DNA of 22,883 nucleotides from an uncultured Eubacterium sp. (GTDB taxonomy: Bacteria > Bacillota_A > Clostridia > Lachnospirales > Lachnospiraceae): contig CAOKJJ010000071.1 of the NCBI GenBank assembly GCA_948468465.1, positions 1-22,883 of the forward strand, written 5' to 3'. Positions 8,786 to 16,320 of this stretch are shown here, piece by piece. The notes beneath the pieces are model-generated. The model searched no databases, had not been told where the DNA came from, and saw only the letters and a program-made list of their open reading frames with translations. The stretch's first letter is position 1, and each line of letters starts with the position of its first letter. The position numbers and the translations under genes are program-made.

Positions 8786-10303
8786 TTATGAATCGCTGTT
8801 ATTTGCCCAGTTCATCCGTCCGTAGAGTTTCGTAACCGCTAAAATTTCTTCCCGCAGTTCGTCAGACAGATCGTCTTTTGTAAGGCGCCATCTCCAGTTC
8901 GTACCTACGGTAGAAGGTTTGTTTGTCCGACAGTCATTGTCAAGGCCCATGTAATCCTGCATCGGGATGATGCACATCTTTGCGCTGCTGCGCATAACAA
9001 GTGAAATAAACGAATGATAGAGCAGCTTCTGCGGTGTATGCTGGTCGCACAGATAGTCTCTGGCAAGCTGGCGTTCTTCTTTTTTGATCGAAGTAAACCA
9101 GCCGGTAATCGTTTCGTTGTCGTGTGTGCCGGTATATGCCACACAGTTTTCGATATAGTTATGCGGCAGATAATCGTTGGCGGAGCCGGAATCTCTGGAG
9201 TCAAATGCAAATTCCAGCACTTTCATGCCCGGAAAACCGCTGTCACGCACAAGCTGGCGTACGGAGTCGGTTACATAGCCAAGGTCTTCGGCGATGACGT
9301 CGTGTTTTCCCAAATGGCGTTCCATGCAGTGAAACAGTTCCATGCCAGGGCCTTTTTCCCAGTGTCCGTTGACCGCGGATTTTTCACCGTAAGGAATGGA
9401 ATAATACTCATCAAAGCCGCGGAAATGGTCTATCCGCAGGACATCATACATCTGGAAGCAGAAGTATAAGCGGGACATCCACCAGGCGTAATCCGTACTT
9501 CTGTGATAATCCCAGCGGTACAAAGGGTTGCCCCAGAGCTGCCCGTCCGCGGAAAAGCCGTCTGGCGGGCAGCCGGCTACCGCGTATGGGATATTGTTTT
9601 CATCCAGCTGGAACAGTTCCGGATGCGCCCAGGCATCCGCACTGTCCATGGCTACGTAAATCGGGATGTCGCCGATAATGCGTATGCCTGCTTCGTTTAC
9701 GTATGCCTTTAACGCATTCCACTGTTCAAAAAATTTGAACTGCATATACTGCTGGAATTCGATCTCAAAATACAATTCCCGGCGGTAGTAGTCCATCGAA
9801 TAGCCATAGCGCAGACGGATATCTTCCGGCCATTCATTCCAAGGCACGCCATCGAAGCGGTCTTTTAAAGCCATAAACAGGGCATAATCAGAAAGCCACC
9901 AGTTATTTTCCTCGACAAACCGCTGATAATCCGGGTTTTCAGAAATCCTGCTGCGCTCGTAAGCTTTATGCAGCAGAGGGTAGCGGTTTTTGTACATTTT
10001 TTCATAGTGGATGTCGTTTAACAGCTTGCCGAAATCTGCCTCGTCGCATTCTTCTTTTGTCAGAACACCTTCCTCAATCAGCGCTTCCAGGCTGATAAAA
10101 TAAGGGTTTCCGGCAAATGTGGAAAAGGACTGGTACGGTGAGTCGCCATAGCTGGTCGGGCCAAGCGGCAGAATCTGCCAGTAAGTCTGTCCGGCCTTTT
10201 TCAGCCAGTCCGTAAAATCATAAGCGCTTTTGGAAAAGCAGCCAATGCCGTACTTAGACGGCAGGCTTGTAATCGGGAGTAAAATTCCCGCTGCTCGGTT
10301 CAT
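8786..10303 (-). CDS. malQ: 4-alpha-glucanotransferase (amylomaltase)
   Basis: This 505-aa GH77 enzyme disproportionates maltose and maltodextrins by moving glucanyl units between chains and releasing glucose. The catalytic residues are visible: D292 in RIDHFRGF (nucleophile), E339 in AEDLGY (acid/base) and D395 in GTHDNET. These positions closely match bacterial amylomaltases of about 500 aa. The N-terminus RAAGILLPITSLPSKYGIG is family-typical. The start at 10303 has AAGGAGGA (10311-10318) 7 nt upstream; a TTG two codons earlier is less likely. That ribosome binding site abuts the stop of the upstream mapP-like gene, so this is the last gene of the malT-mapP-malQ operon. It is a cytosolic enzyme. 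Confidence 0.96.
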   Translation of the reverse strand: MNRAAGILLPITSLPSKYGIGCFSKSAYDFTDWLKKAGQTYWQILPLGPTSYGDSPYQSFSTFAGNPYFISLEALIEEGVLTKEECDEADFGKLLNDIHYEKMYKNRYPLLHKAYERSRISENPDYQRFVEENNWWLSDYALFMALKDRFDGVPWNEWPEDIRLRYGYSMDYYRRELYFEIEFQQYMQFKFFEQWNALKAYVNEAGIRIIGDIPIYVAMDSADAWAHPELFQLDENNIPYAVAGCPPDGFSADGQLWGNPLYRWDYHRSTDYAWWMSRLYFCFQMYDVLRIDHFRGFDEYYSIPYGEKSAVNGHWEKGPGMELFHCMERHLGKHDVIAEDLGYVTDSVRQLVRDSGFPGMKVLEFAFDSRDSGSANDYLPHNYIENCVAYTGTHDNETITGWFTSIKKEERQLARDYLCDQHTPQKLLYHSFISLVMRSSAKMCIIPMQDYMGLDNDCRTNKPSTVGTNWRWRLTKDDLSDELREEILAVTKLYGRMNWANNSDS

Positions 10304-10316
10304 AAACAAATCCTCC

Positions 10317-11192
10317 TTAAATATGCGGGTCAGACGAATCGCCGGTTGTTATCAAAACGCCGAAATGGTCAGATACTTCCGGGCCGTTTTCCCCGTTAAA
10401 TATGACAGTGGAACTTTGTACCGGTATGATATGGCTGCACCAGATATGGTCCATGCGCATACCCTCCGGCATTGTTTCACTTTCTGAAAGAGAGCGCCAT
10501 CCGTCGATACAGCCTTTGACTGTGATGCCGCTGTCTTGTTTTTCCGCGAGCCGGTACGTATCGTGCCAGCCGCTGTTGGTAATCTGGTCATAGCCCTGCC
10601 CGCGGAATTGGGAAGGGCTGTTAAAATCGCCCATCAGCCAGATGTTAGACGCATCTTCCTTTTTTTTCTCAAGATGCGTATCGAACCGTTCCCACTGTGC
10701 CGCAAACGGTTCTTCCTCATCCTGCCACCAGCCCATATGCACCGTATAAAACCAGTCGCTGCAGGCATCTGTCCGGATGCCAAGTACTTTGCGTGTCTTC
10801 CAGTACTGGTAATCCTGACAGCTGCTGATCAACGCCGATTCTATCGCTGTAATTTTATGATTCAGACAAAATAACGCCATGCCTTCATCATATTTTCCAT
10901 ATCCGATTTTGGCCGATATCCACGTCCAGGAGTAAGAAAGCCCGCCGGCACGCAGCAGCTTTGCCGCCTGTGCCGCGTGATTGTCTTCCCGGACCGTTAC
11001 AGTTTCGCCCGGACATGGGCTGTATCCGCGCAAAAGATTATCCTGCGCTGGTTTGGCATGTATCGACTGGTTGACTTCCTGCATGGCAATGATATCGGGC
11101 TGTATCTGCAAGATGGTATCCGCAAACAGTTTCAGCTTTTTTGCGTACTGATCTTCCTGCAGGCTGTGTGTATTTAAAGTTAACAATTTCAT
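10317..11192 (-). CDS. mapP: Endonuclease/exonuclease/phosphatase-family protein, probable maltose 6'-phosphate phosphatase
   Basis: This 291-aa protein has the full EEP-fold motif set: LLTLNTHS (N7), DIIAMQEVN (E39), GDFNSP, RMDHIW and a C-terminal SDHFGV. The fold covers nucleases and phosphatases. Context favours a sugar phosphatase, because it sits between a maltose-type PTS IIABC gene and malQ. To my knowledge, Enterococcus faecalis MapP (maltose 6'-phosphate phosphatase) is likewise encoded beside malT. The start at 11192 has AAGAAGG (11201-11207) 8 nt upstream. An in-frame ATG at 11222 lies within the 17-bp repeats. The stop falls inside the malQ leader, so the two genes are coupled. 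The fold is certain; the substrate is inferred from neighbours. Confidence 0.75.
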   Translation of the reverse strand: MKLLTLNTHSLQEDQYAKKLKLFADTILQIQPDIIAMQEVNQSIHAKPAQDNLLRGYSPCPGETVTVREDNHAAQAAKLLRAGGLSYSWTWISAKIGYGKYDEGMALFCLNHKITAIESALISSCQDYQYWKTRKVLGIRTDACSDWFYTVHMGWWQDEEEPFAAQWERFDTHLEKKKEDASNIWLMGDFNSPSQFRGQGYDQITNSGWHDTYRLAEKQDSGITVKGCIDGWRSLSESETMPEGMRMDHIWCSHIIPVQSSTVIFNGENGPEVSDHFGVLITTGDSSDPHI

Positions 11193-11208
11193 ATACGATG
11201 CCTTCTTT

Positions 11209-11304
11209 CCTGATAATGTCATTGTCCTGATAAAGTCATTGTCCTGATAAAATCATGATCCTGATAAAATCATGATTCTGATAAAATTATGCTCCTGATA
11301 AAAC
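11209..11304. repeat. 17-bp tandem repeat array between malT and mapP
   Basis: Five full units and one partial unit of period 17 fill the malT-mapP gap, with + strand consensus CCTGATAAAATCATGAT. Units start at 11209, 11226, 11243, 11260 and 11277, and the partial unit at 11294. Units 3 and 4 are identical; the others differ by a few bases. On the coding (minus) strand most units carry TTATCAGGA, and several carry an ATG. Unit 1 therefore supplies an alternative in-frame mapP start at 11222. The period is not a multiple of three. Confidence 0.93.
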
Positions 11305-11307
11305 CGT

Positions 11308-13497
11308 TTATAAGATGTCATTAATATCTGATTTTAATACATCTGCTTTCGGGCCGTAAATAGCCTGAATGCCGTTGTCTTTTTTCACAAGTCCGAGTGC
11401 GCCTTCGGCTTTCCATGCGGCAGTATCCGCTACTTTCTGCGGATCTTTTACGGTTACTCTAAGACGTGTCATGCAGGCGTCAACGAGCGTAATGTTTTCA
11501 CGTCCGCCTAACAGTGCGATAATGCGTTCCGGCTGGCTGTTTCCGCCGCCGCTTGATTTGGAAGAACCGGAAGATGCGCCTTCCTCTTCATTATCATCCG
11601 TATAATTGCCAAGACGGCCCGGTGTCGCAAAGTTCAGCTTTCCGATCATAAAATAAGCGACAAAGTATCCGATGATGAAAAATGCAACGCAGCAGATAAT
11701 AAAATGGATAATGTCGCCGCTCAGCCCGGCTTTTAATGACATCGGCACACGGGTTAAAAATTCCAGATTTCCAAACGAGTGCAGCCGTAGGTCCACGATA
11801 CCTGCCATTGCAAATGCGCAGCCCTGCAGTACGGCATATACAACATACAGCGGCAGTGCGCAGAACATAAACATAAATTCTAACGGTTCTGTAACGCCTG
11901 TTAAAAATACAGCCAATACCGTGGATATAAACATGGATTTGTAATTCTTTTTCTTATCTTCGTCCACCCTGCGGTACATAGCAAGCGCGATGCCAAGCAG
12001 CAGTCCGGTAGCGCCGATCATCTGGCCCACTTTAAAACGGGCCGGCGTTACGGTAGCCATCAGGTTTTCATAGGATGCAAGATCACCCGCGTCCTTAAAG
12101 TTAATTAAGTCTGTAACCCATGCCAGCCACAGCGGATCCTGGCCAAATACTTCGGAGCCGGCATTGATGCCTGTCTGGATCAGATAGGTTCCGCCAAAAG
12201 AAGTATAGTTCATTGGAATAGTCAGCATATGATGCAGTCCAAACGGAAGCAGCAGACGCTCTAAGGTTCCGTAAATAAACGGCGCAAATACCGGTGAGGT
12301 AGCGGAAGAGTTCGCGATCCATACACCAAAGGAATTAATGCCTGTCTGTACGACCGGCCAAAGTACTGCCATTACTAAAGAAATCACGGTTGAGTACGCA
12401 ATTACCGCTAACGGTACGAAACGCTTTCCATTAAAGAACGACAGCGCATCCGGCAGCTTTCGGAAATTATAATATTTGTTGTAGACAACGCCGCCTACAA
12501 ATCCGGCGATAATGCCGACAAACACACCCATATTTAACGCCGGGGCGCCAAGTACGGACGTAAAATAATTTTCGACAAGCATTTCCTGGCCGAATAAAGA
12601 AGTCACCGTTGTTCCAGGTTCATTTAACATGCTGCTCGTAACGCCGAAGACAGCGCCTGTAATACAGTTGATCAAAATAAAGGATATGATTGCCGCAAAC
12701 GCGCCGCCGGCACGTTCCTTCGCCCAGGAGCCGCCGATGGCAGCCGCAAATAAAATATGCAGGTTATTAATAATTGCCCAGCCGATATTTTCCATTGTGC
12801 TGCCGATGGTCATAAGGAAGGAAATGTCTGCGCCAGCCATCTGTACCAGCTTGCCGACACTAAGCATTAATCCGGCGGCAGGCATAACGGCGATAACCGT
12901 CATTAATACCTTGCCCAGCTTTTGCAGAAAATCAAAGTTGATGCCTGCTTTTTTCTTTTCCGGCGAAGCTGCCTGCGGTTCCGGCTTGGCTGCTGCCTGC
13001 GGTTTTGGTTCTTCCTTTTTGGCTGCGGCAGGCGCGGCTTCTCCGGTAATTGTAAGAACCGGATCCTGTCCGGCTTTGACTTTGCCGGAGCATGGCTGCA
13101 TCTGCTTATCGTCCATGCCGTCGCAGATCAGCACAGGTGTAATGAGGTTCAGGTTTTTGCTCTTTAGCAGTGAAAGATTCGCCTCAGCGACAAGATCACC
13201 GGCCTTTACCTGATCACCTTCCTTAATATGTACCGTAAATCCTTCCCCGTTTAAGCCTACGGTCTCTAAGCCAACATGTACGAGAACATCCAGGCCGTCC
13301 TCCGACTGAAAGCCGTATGCGTGTTTCGTAGCCGCCACAGTCGCAACCACACCGTTTACAGGGCTGTAAACCTTGCCGTCTTCCGGCAGGATGGCAATGC
13401 CGTCTCCCAGTGCTTTTTCTGAAAACACCGGATCGGGAACCTGTTCCAGTGCAACGATTTCTCCCGTTAAGGGAGCCATGATTGAAATACTGCCCAT
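11308..13497 (-). CDS. malT: PTS transporter IIABC, glucose/maltose type
   Basis: This 729-aa permease carries all three PTS domains in the order A-C-B. The IIA(Glc)-like domain covers about 1-150, with active-site histidines H59 (TKHAYG) and H74 (VLVHVG). An Ala/Pro/Lys/Glu linker follows at about 153-184. The IIC membrane domain spans about 190-630 and contains TEPLEFMFMF. The C-terminal IIB domain has the phosphorylated cysteine C675 in DACMTRLRV. It takes up and phosphorylates a hexose-type sugar. Maltose is inferred from the mapP-like and malQ genes downstream and the divergent LacI regulator; glucose or another alpha-glucoside is possible. The start has GGAGGA (13505-13510) 7 nt upstream. 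It is the first gene of its operon. Confidence 0.85.
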   Translation of the reverse strand: MGSISIMAPLTGEIVALEQVPDPVFSEKALGDGIAILPEDGKVYSPVNGVVATVAATKHAYGFQSEDGLDVLVHVGLETVGLNGEGFTVHIKEGDQVKAGDLVAEANLSLLKSKNLNLITPVLICDGMDDKQMQPCSGKVKAGQDPVLTITGEAAPAAAKKEEPKPQAAAKPEPQAASPEKKKAGINFDFLQKLGKVLMTVIAVMPAAGLMLSVGKLVQMAGADISFLMTIGSTMENIGWAIINNLHILFAAAIGGSWAKERAGGAFAAIISFILINCITGAVFGVTSSMLNEPGTTVTSLFGQEMLVENYFTSVLGAPALNMGVFVGIIAGFVGGVVYNKYYNFRKLPDALSFFNGKRFVPLAVIAYSTVISLVMAVLWPVVQTGINSFGVWIANSSATSPVFAPFIYGTLERLLLPFGLHHMLTIPMNYTSFGGTYLIQTGINAGSEVFGQDPLWLAWVTDLINFKDAGDLASYENLMATVTPARFKVGQMIGATGLLLGIALAMYRRVDEDKKKNYKSMFISTVLAVFLTGVTEPLEFMFMFCALPLYVVYAVLQGCAFAMAGIVDLRLHSFGNLEFLTRVPMSLKAGLSGDIIHFIICCVAFFIIGYFVAYFMIGKLNFATPGRLGNYTDDNEEEGASSGSSKSSGGGNSQPERIIALLGGRENITLVDACMTRLRVTVKDPQKVADTAAWKAEGALGLVKKDNGIQAIYGPKADVLKSDINDIL

Positions 13498-13535
13498 TGT
13501 AGAATCCTCCGTTTCTTTTTCGTATGATTTTAGGT

Positions 13536-13563
13536 ATTATCAGATGCGCTTCGTACAAATCAA
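13536..13563 (-). promoter_or_regulatory. Candidate promoter of malT-mapP-malQ
   Basis: Read on the minus strand, TTGATT (13563-13558) and GATAAT (13541-13536) are separated by 16 nt. This would start transcription near 13529, about 30 nt before the malT start codon. A TGCAAA half-site at 13564-13569 abuts the -35 box, in keeping with regulator control. Confidence 0.5.
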
Positions 13564-13769
13564 TGCAAAACGCAAGAAAAACATTGCACACTTTTTGCGC
13601 TGCATTTGCATTCATTTTACGCAAACTACATAAGATAACTGTACACCATTTATGAAAAAAACGCAATGAAAAATATGCAATTCACCTGATTTTTTACATT
13701 TTGCATACGAAAGGCACTAAAAATTTATACAAAATGACGATTTGCATTTTGCAAACACGCGCGCAGCCG

Positions 13770-13797
13770 TTGACTTTTTTTGATTTTTTTCTATAAT
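13770..13797 (+). promoter_or_regulatory. Promoter of the malR-like gene
   Basis: TTGACT (13770-13775) and a perfect TATAAT (13792-13797) are separated by a 16-nt T-rich spacer. Transcription would start near 13804, about 37 nt before the start codon. The symmetric TTTGCATTTTGCAAA element lies 14 bp upstream of the -35 box. Confidence 0.75.
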
Positions 13798-13840
13798 ATT
13801 TTTAGGAAAAAGATTTTTTAAGGAAAAAGGAGTGCAATTT

Positions 13841-14857
13841 ATGGCTGTAACAATCAAAGATGTTGCCGCGCTGGCAGGTGTATCACCATCTACCGTATCC
13901 AGAACCTGTAAAGACCATCCATCCATCAGCAGGGAAACAAAAGAAAAAGTCCGCCGTGCAATGGCACAGCTTGGATACGAACCGAATATCCAGCCAGCGG
14001 GAACCGGCCAGCCGCCGCAGCTGATCAGTGTCATTTTGCCGCCCTCATCCAAAGATGTATACGAAAATGCGTTTTATCTGGAAGCGGTCCGCGGAATCAG
14101 CCAGTTTTGCAATGGCCGTGAATATATCAGCGCTGTTATAACAGGAAAGGATGACAATGAAATTCTGCGGGCGGTTCAGACGCTTGCAAAAGATGAACGC
14201 CTGGGCGGTTTTATTGTGCTGTATTCCAAACAGGATGATGCTGTCGTTGATTATTTGTATAATGAAGGGCTCCTTTATGTACTGATCGGAAAAGCAAAAC
14301 AATATGTTAACCAGACAGTATATATTGATAACGATAATGTTTTAGCAGGACAGGAAGCCACGGAATATCTGTATCAGCTAGGGCACCGCAAAATCGCCTA
14401 TGTAGGCAGCCCTTATGTGATGTATTTTTCAGCAGAGCGCAGGGAAGGCTATCAGCATGCCCTGGCAGCGCACGGAATGCAGCAGAATCCGGATTACTGT
14501 ATCGAAGCGGAACGGCTTTCTTTTGATGAAGACGGAATTTTTGAAAAGCTGCTTGCGCAAAAAGAACGGCCGACTGCCGTTGTAGCAAGTGATGATATAT
14601 TGGCTGTCGCGCTGGAGAGGACCTGTATCCGCATGGGGCTGTCGGTGCCAAAAGATTTATCCATTGTATCTTTTAACAATTCCTTGCTGGCAAGAATTAC
14701 TTCACCGCAGCTTACTTCCATAGATGTAAATTCCTACCAGCTTGGCATGGAAGCGGCGTCCCAGCTGATTAATCATATTGAGAACCCAAATCTGCTCGCT
14801 ACAAAGATTATTGTGCCGCATTTTATGGTGGTGCGCGGAAGCTGCAAAGAGATTTAA
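13841..14857 (+). CDS. LacI-family transcriptional regulator, probably MalR-like
   Basis: This 338-aa protein begins with a LacI-type helix-turn-helix, TIKDVAALAGVSPSTVSR, followed by the hinge region and a periplasmic-binding-protein-like effector domain. That domain includes GHRKIAYVGSP, VVASDDILAVA and LTSIDVNSYQLG. The start at 13841 follows AAAGGAG (13826-13832) by 8 nt. The in-frame GTG at 13832 overlaps that site and is rejected. It diverges from malT-mapP-malQ across a 343-bp gap full of TTTGCR half-sites, so it probably represses that operon and itself, with maltose or a derivative as effector. The family is certain; the regulon is inferred from position. Confidence 0.88.
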   Translation: MAVTIKDVAALAGVSPSTVSRTCKDHPSISRETKEKVRRAMAQLGYEPNIQPAGTGQPPQLISVILPPSSKDVYENAFYLEAVRGISQFCNGREYISAVITGKDDNEILRAVQTLAKDERLGGFIVLYSKQDDAVVDYLYNEGLLYVLIGKAKQYVNQTVYIDNDNVLAGQEATEYLYQLGHRKIAYVGSPYVMYFSAERREGYQHALAAHGMQQNPDYCIEAERLSFDEDGIFEKLLAQKERPTAVVASDDILAVALERTCIRMGLSVPKDLSIVSFNNSLLARITSPQLTSIDVNSYQLGMEAASQLINHIENPNLLATKIIVPHFMVVRGSCKEI

Positions 14858-14920
14858 CATGCAAAATATGCCCAAAAAACTGCGAATTGCTCCAGGCGGA
14901 TAGTTTTCTTTATGTTTAAA

Positions 14921-14929
14921 TGCTAGAAT
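14921..14929 (+). promoter_or_regulatory. Candidate extended -10 promoter of the sensor kinase gene
   Basis: TGCTAGAAT (14921-14929) fits an extended -10 element (TGnTAGAAT). No good -35 box is seen 16-18 nt upstream. It lies 54 bp before the kinase start codon in a 125-bp gap with no obvious strong terminator after the malR-like gene, so read-through is also possible. Confidence 0.4.
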
Positions 14930-14982
14930 AAAAAAGGATTGATTTGTTCATTTCATAATTTACGCAACAGGAGGAGACAACT

Positions 14983-16320
14983 ATGCTGGGAGGCTCATTT
15001 TGGATCGCGCTGTTTCGCAATGCGATCAGTTCCAGTCTGATGTTAGCATTTTTTCTGATGCTGGACCGGCCTAGATTTTCGATGAAAAAAACCATTTGGT
15101 GTTATGCGGCATTTGATATATCGTTAATTACAATTTATAGTGTCTGGTATCTTTATGCAAATGCCATTTTTGTGAAATATGCAGCATTTTCAACGCTTTT
15201 TGTGATTGGAATATTCTGCACTCTGATGAGCGGGGAAGTGTATTATTTATCGCTTTATAAAATGGCGCTGGCATTTTATGTCTTTTCCGTCTGTACGTTT
15301 TGCGGCGTGGATGTTGCACGCTGGGCATTTGACGGGAATCTTTGGGTAGATATTATTGTCCGTTTTATCTGCATGGTGATCATACTGACATTTACATGGA
15401 AAAAATTCCGCAAGCAGTTTCTGGGCGGCGTTGATTTTTTAATAGACGAAATGGACTTGTTCAGCGTCGTAACACTTTTTGTATCTGTAATGCTGGGCGC
15501 AATTATGGCATATTGGCCGAATCTTCAGGGATTTTCCGTGTTTAATATGGTGCGTGCCTTTTTGATTTTATTTATGGCAGGTGTCCTGCAGTACACGATT
15601 TTGCACTTATACATTCATCTGGGGCAGGAGCATTATTATCAGGAAGAAAAAGAACTGCTGGAAGTCAATGAACAGCTTTTGCGCCGTCAGATGGAACTCA
15701 TGCGCGAATCACAGCAAGAAATGGCAAGGCACCATCATGACATGCGCCATCATATGCTTTTAATACGGGAATACGCACAAAATAAAGAATTTGACGGACT
15801 GCTTGAATATCTGGACCAGTACGAGGAAGAGATAAAAAACAGTGGAAGAAGAGAGATCTGCGGCAACCAGGCAGTGAACAGCATTTTATCTGCTTACGAC
15901 GCGAAAGCCAAAAATAAAAATATTTCTGTGGAAACGCATGTCAGCCTGCCGCTGGAACTGCCGATCCGCGACATTGACTGGGTTGCCATACTTGCAAATA
16001 TATTTGAAAATGCCATACACGGCTGCATAAGTTCGGACAAGGCCAATAAGACGATCCAGATGCAGATCGCAAAAAAAGGCCATAAAATCAGCATCCAATG
16101 CATGAATACATGCAGCGGTCACATTATATTTGACAAAGGACTGCCGAAATCGAATACGGGCGGCGGGATCGGCGTTTCAAGCATTTTAAAAACAGCCGCC
16201 CGTTATCAGGGGGAGACGGATTTTTCGGTCAGAAACAATATGTTTGTGACAAGAGTGATCTTAAACCTTCCGCCGGATAGGTCTAATCTGTCGTTTCCCG
16301 ACGAATTAAAACAGGTGTAA
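14983..16320 (+). CDS. Sensor histidine kinase, AgrC-like GHKL type
   Basis: This 445-aa kinase has six or seven hydrophobic membrane segments in about the first 215 residues. A coiled-coil linker leads to an H-box, ARHHHDMRHHM, with probable phospho-acceptor H252. The GHKL ATPase domain shows N339 and N343 in ILANIFENAIHGC and a glycine-rich SNTGGGIGVSSI. This is the layout of AgrC-type kinases, which sense peptides or other small signals at the membrane. AGGAGG (14969-14974) supports the start. No response regulator gene is adjacent, which is unusual for this family. The 3' end overlaps the convergent LacI gene by 38 bp. The signal is unknown. Confidence 0.9.
   Translation: MLGGSFWIALFRNAISSSLMLAFFLMLDRPRFSMKKTIWCYAAFDISLITIYSVWYLYANAIFVKYAAFSTLFVIGIFCTLMSGEVYYLSLYKMALAFYVFSVCTFCGVDVARWAFDGNLWVDIIVRFICMVIILTFTWKKFRKQFLGGVDFLIDEMDLFSVVTLFVSVMLGAIMAYWPNLQGFSVFNMVRAFLILFMAGVLQYTILHLYIHLGQEHYYQEEKELLEVNEQLLRRQMELMRESQQEMARHHHDMRHHMLLIREYAQNKEFDGLLEYLDQYEEEIKNSGRREICGNQAVNSILSAYDAKAKNKNISVETHVSLPLELPIRDIDWVAILANIFENAIHGCISSDKANKTIQMQIAKKGHKISIQCMNTCSGHIIFDKGLPKSNTGGGIGVSSILKTAARYQGETDFSVRNNMFVTRVILNLPPDRSNLSFPDELKQV

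Larger units (their letters stand above)
13498..13840. promoter_or_regulatory. Divergent malT/malR control region with clustered TTTGCR half-sites
   Basis: This 343-bp gap holds no gene. TTTGCA/TTTGCG or its complement occurs at 13564, 13594, 13605, 13620, 13700, 13741 and 13750. Weaker versions lie at 13571, 13662 and 13676. The best symmetric pair is TTTGCATTTTGCAAA (13741-13755), upstream of the regulator promoter. ACGCAAAC-like half-sites are known for MalR-type LacI proteins of Firmicutes, so these are probably operators for the adjacent regulator. That assignment is inference. Confidence 0.55.

Noticed and set aside
9014..9469. 151-aa open frame on the + strand opposite malQ
   Set aside because: It mirrors conserved malQ coding sequence and lacks a ribosome binding site.
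11209..11304. 17-bp repeat array considered as a CRISPR
   Set aside because: The units abut with no spacers and no cas genes are present; it is a plain tandem repeat.
12629..13213. 194-aa open frame on the + strand opposite malT
   Set aside because: It lies wholly antisense to the IIA/IIC part of a clear PTS gene, has no good ribosome binding site and resembles no family.
14876..14907. AAAACT/AGTTTT repeat with a T-rich tail after the malR-like gene, considered as a terminator
   Set aside because: The stem is 6 weak pairs around a 20-nt loop, too poor to call.
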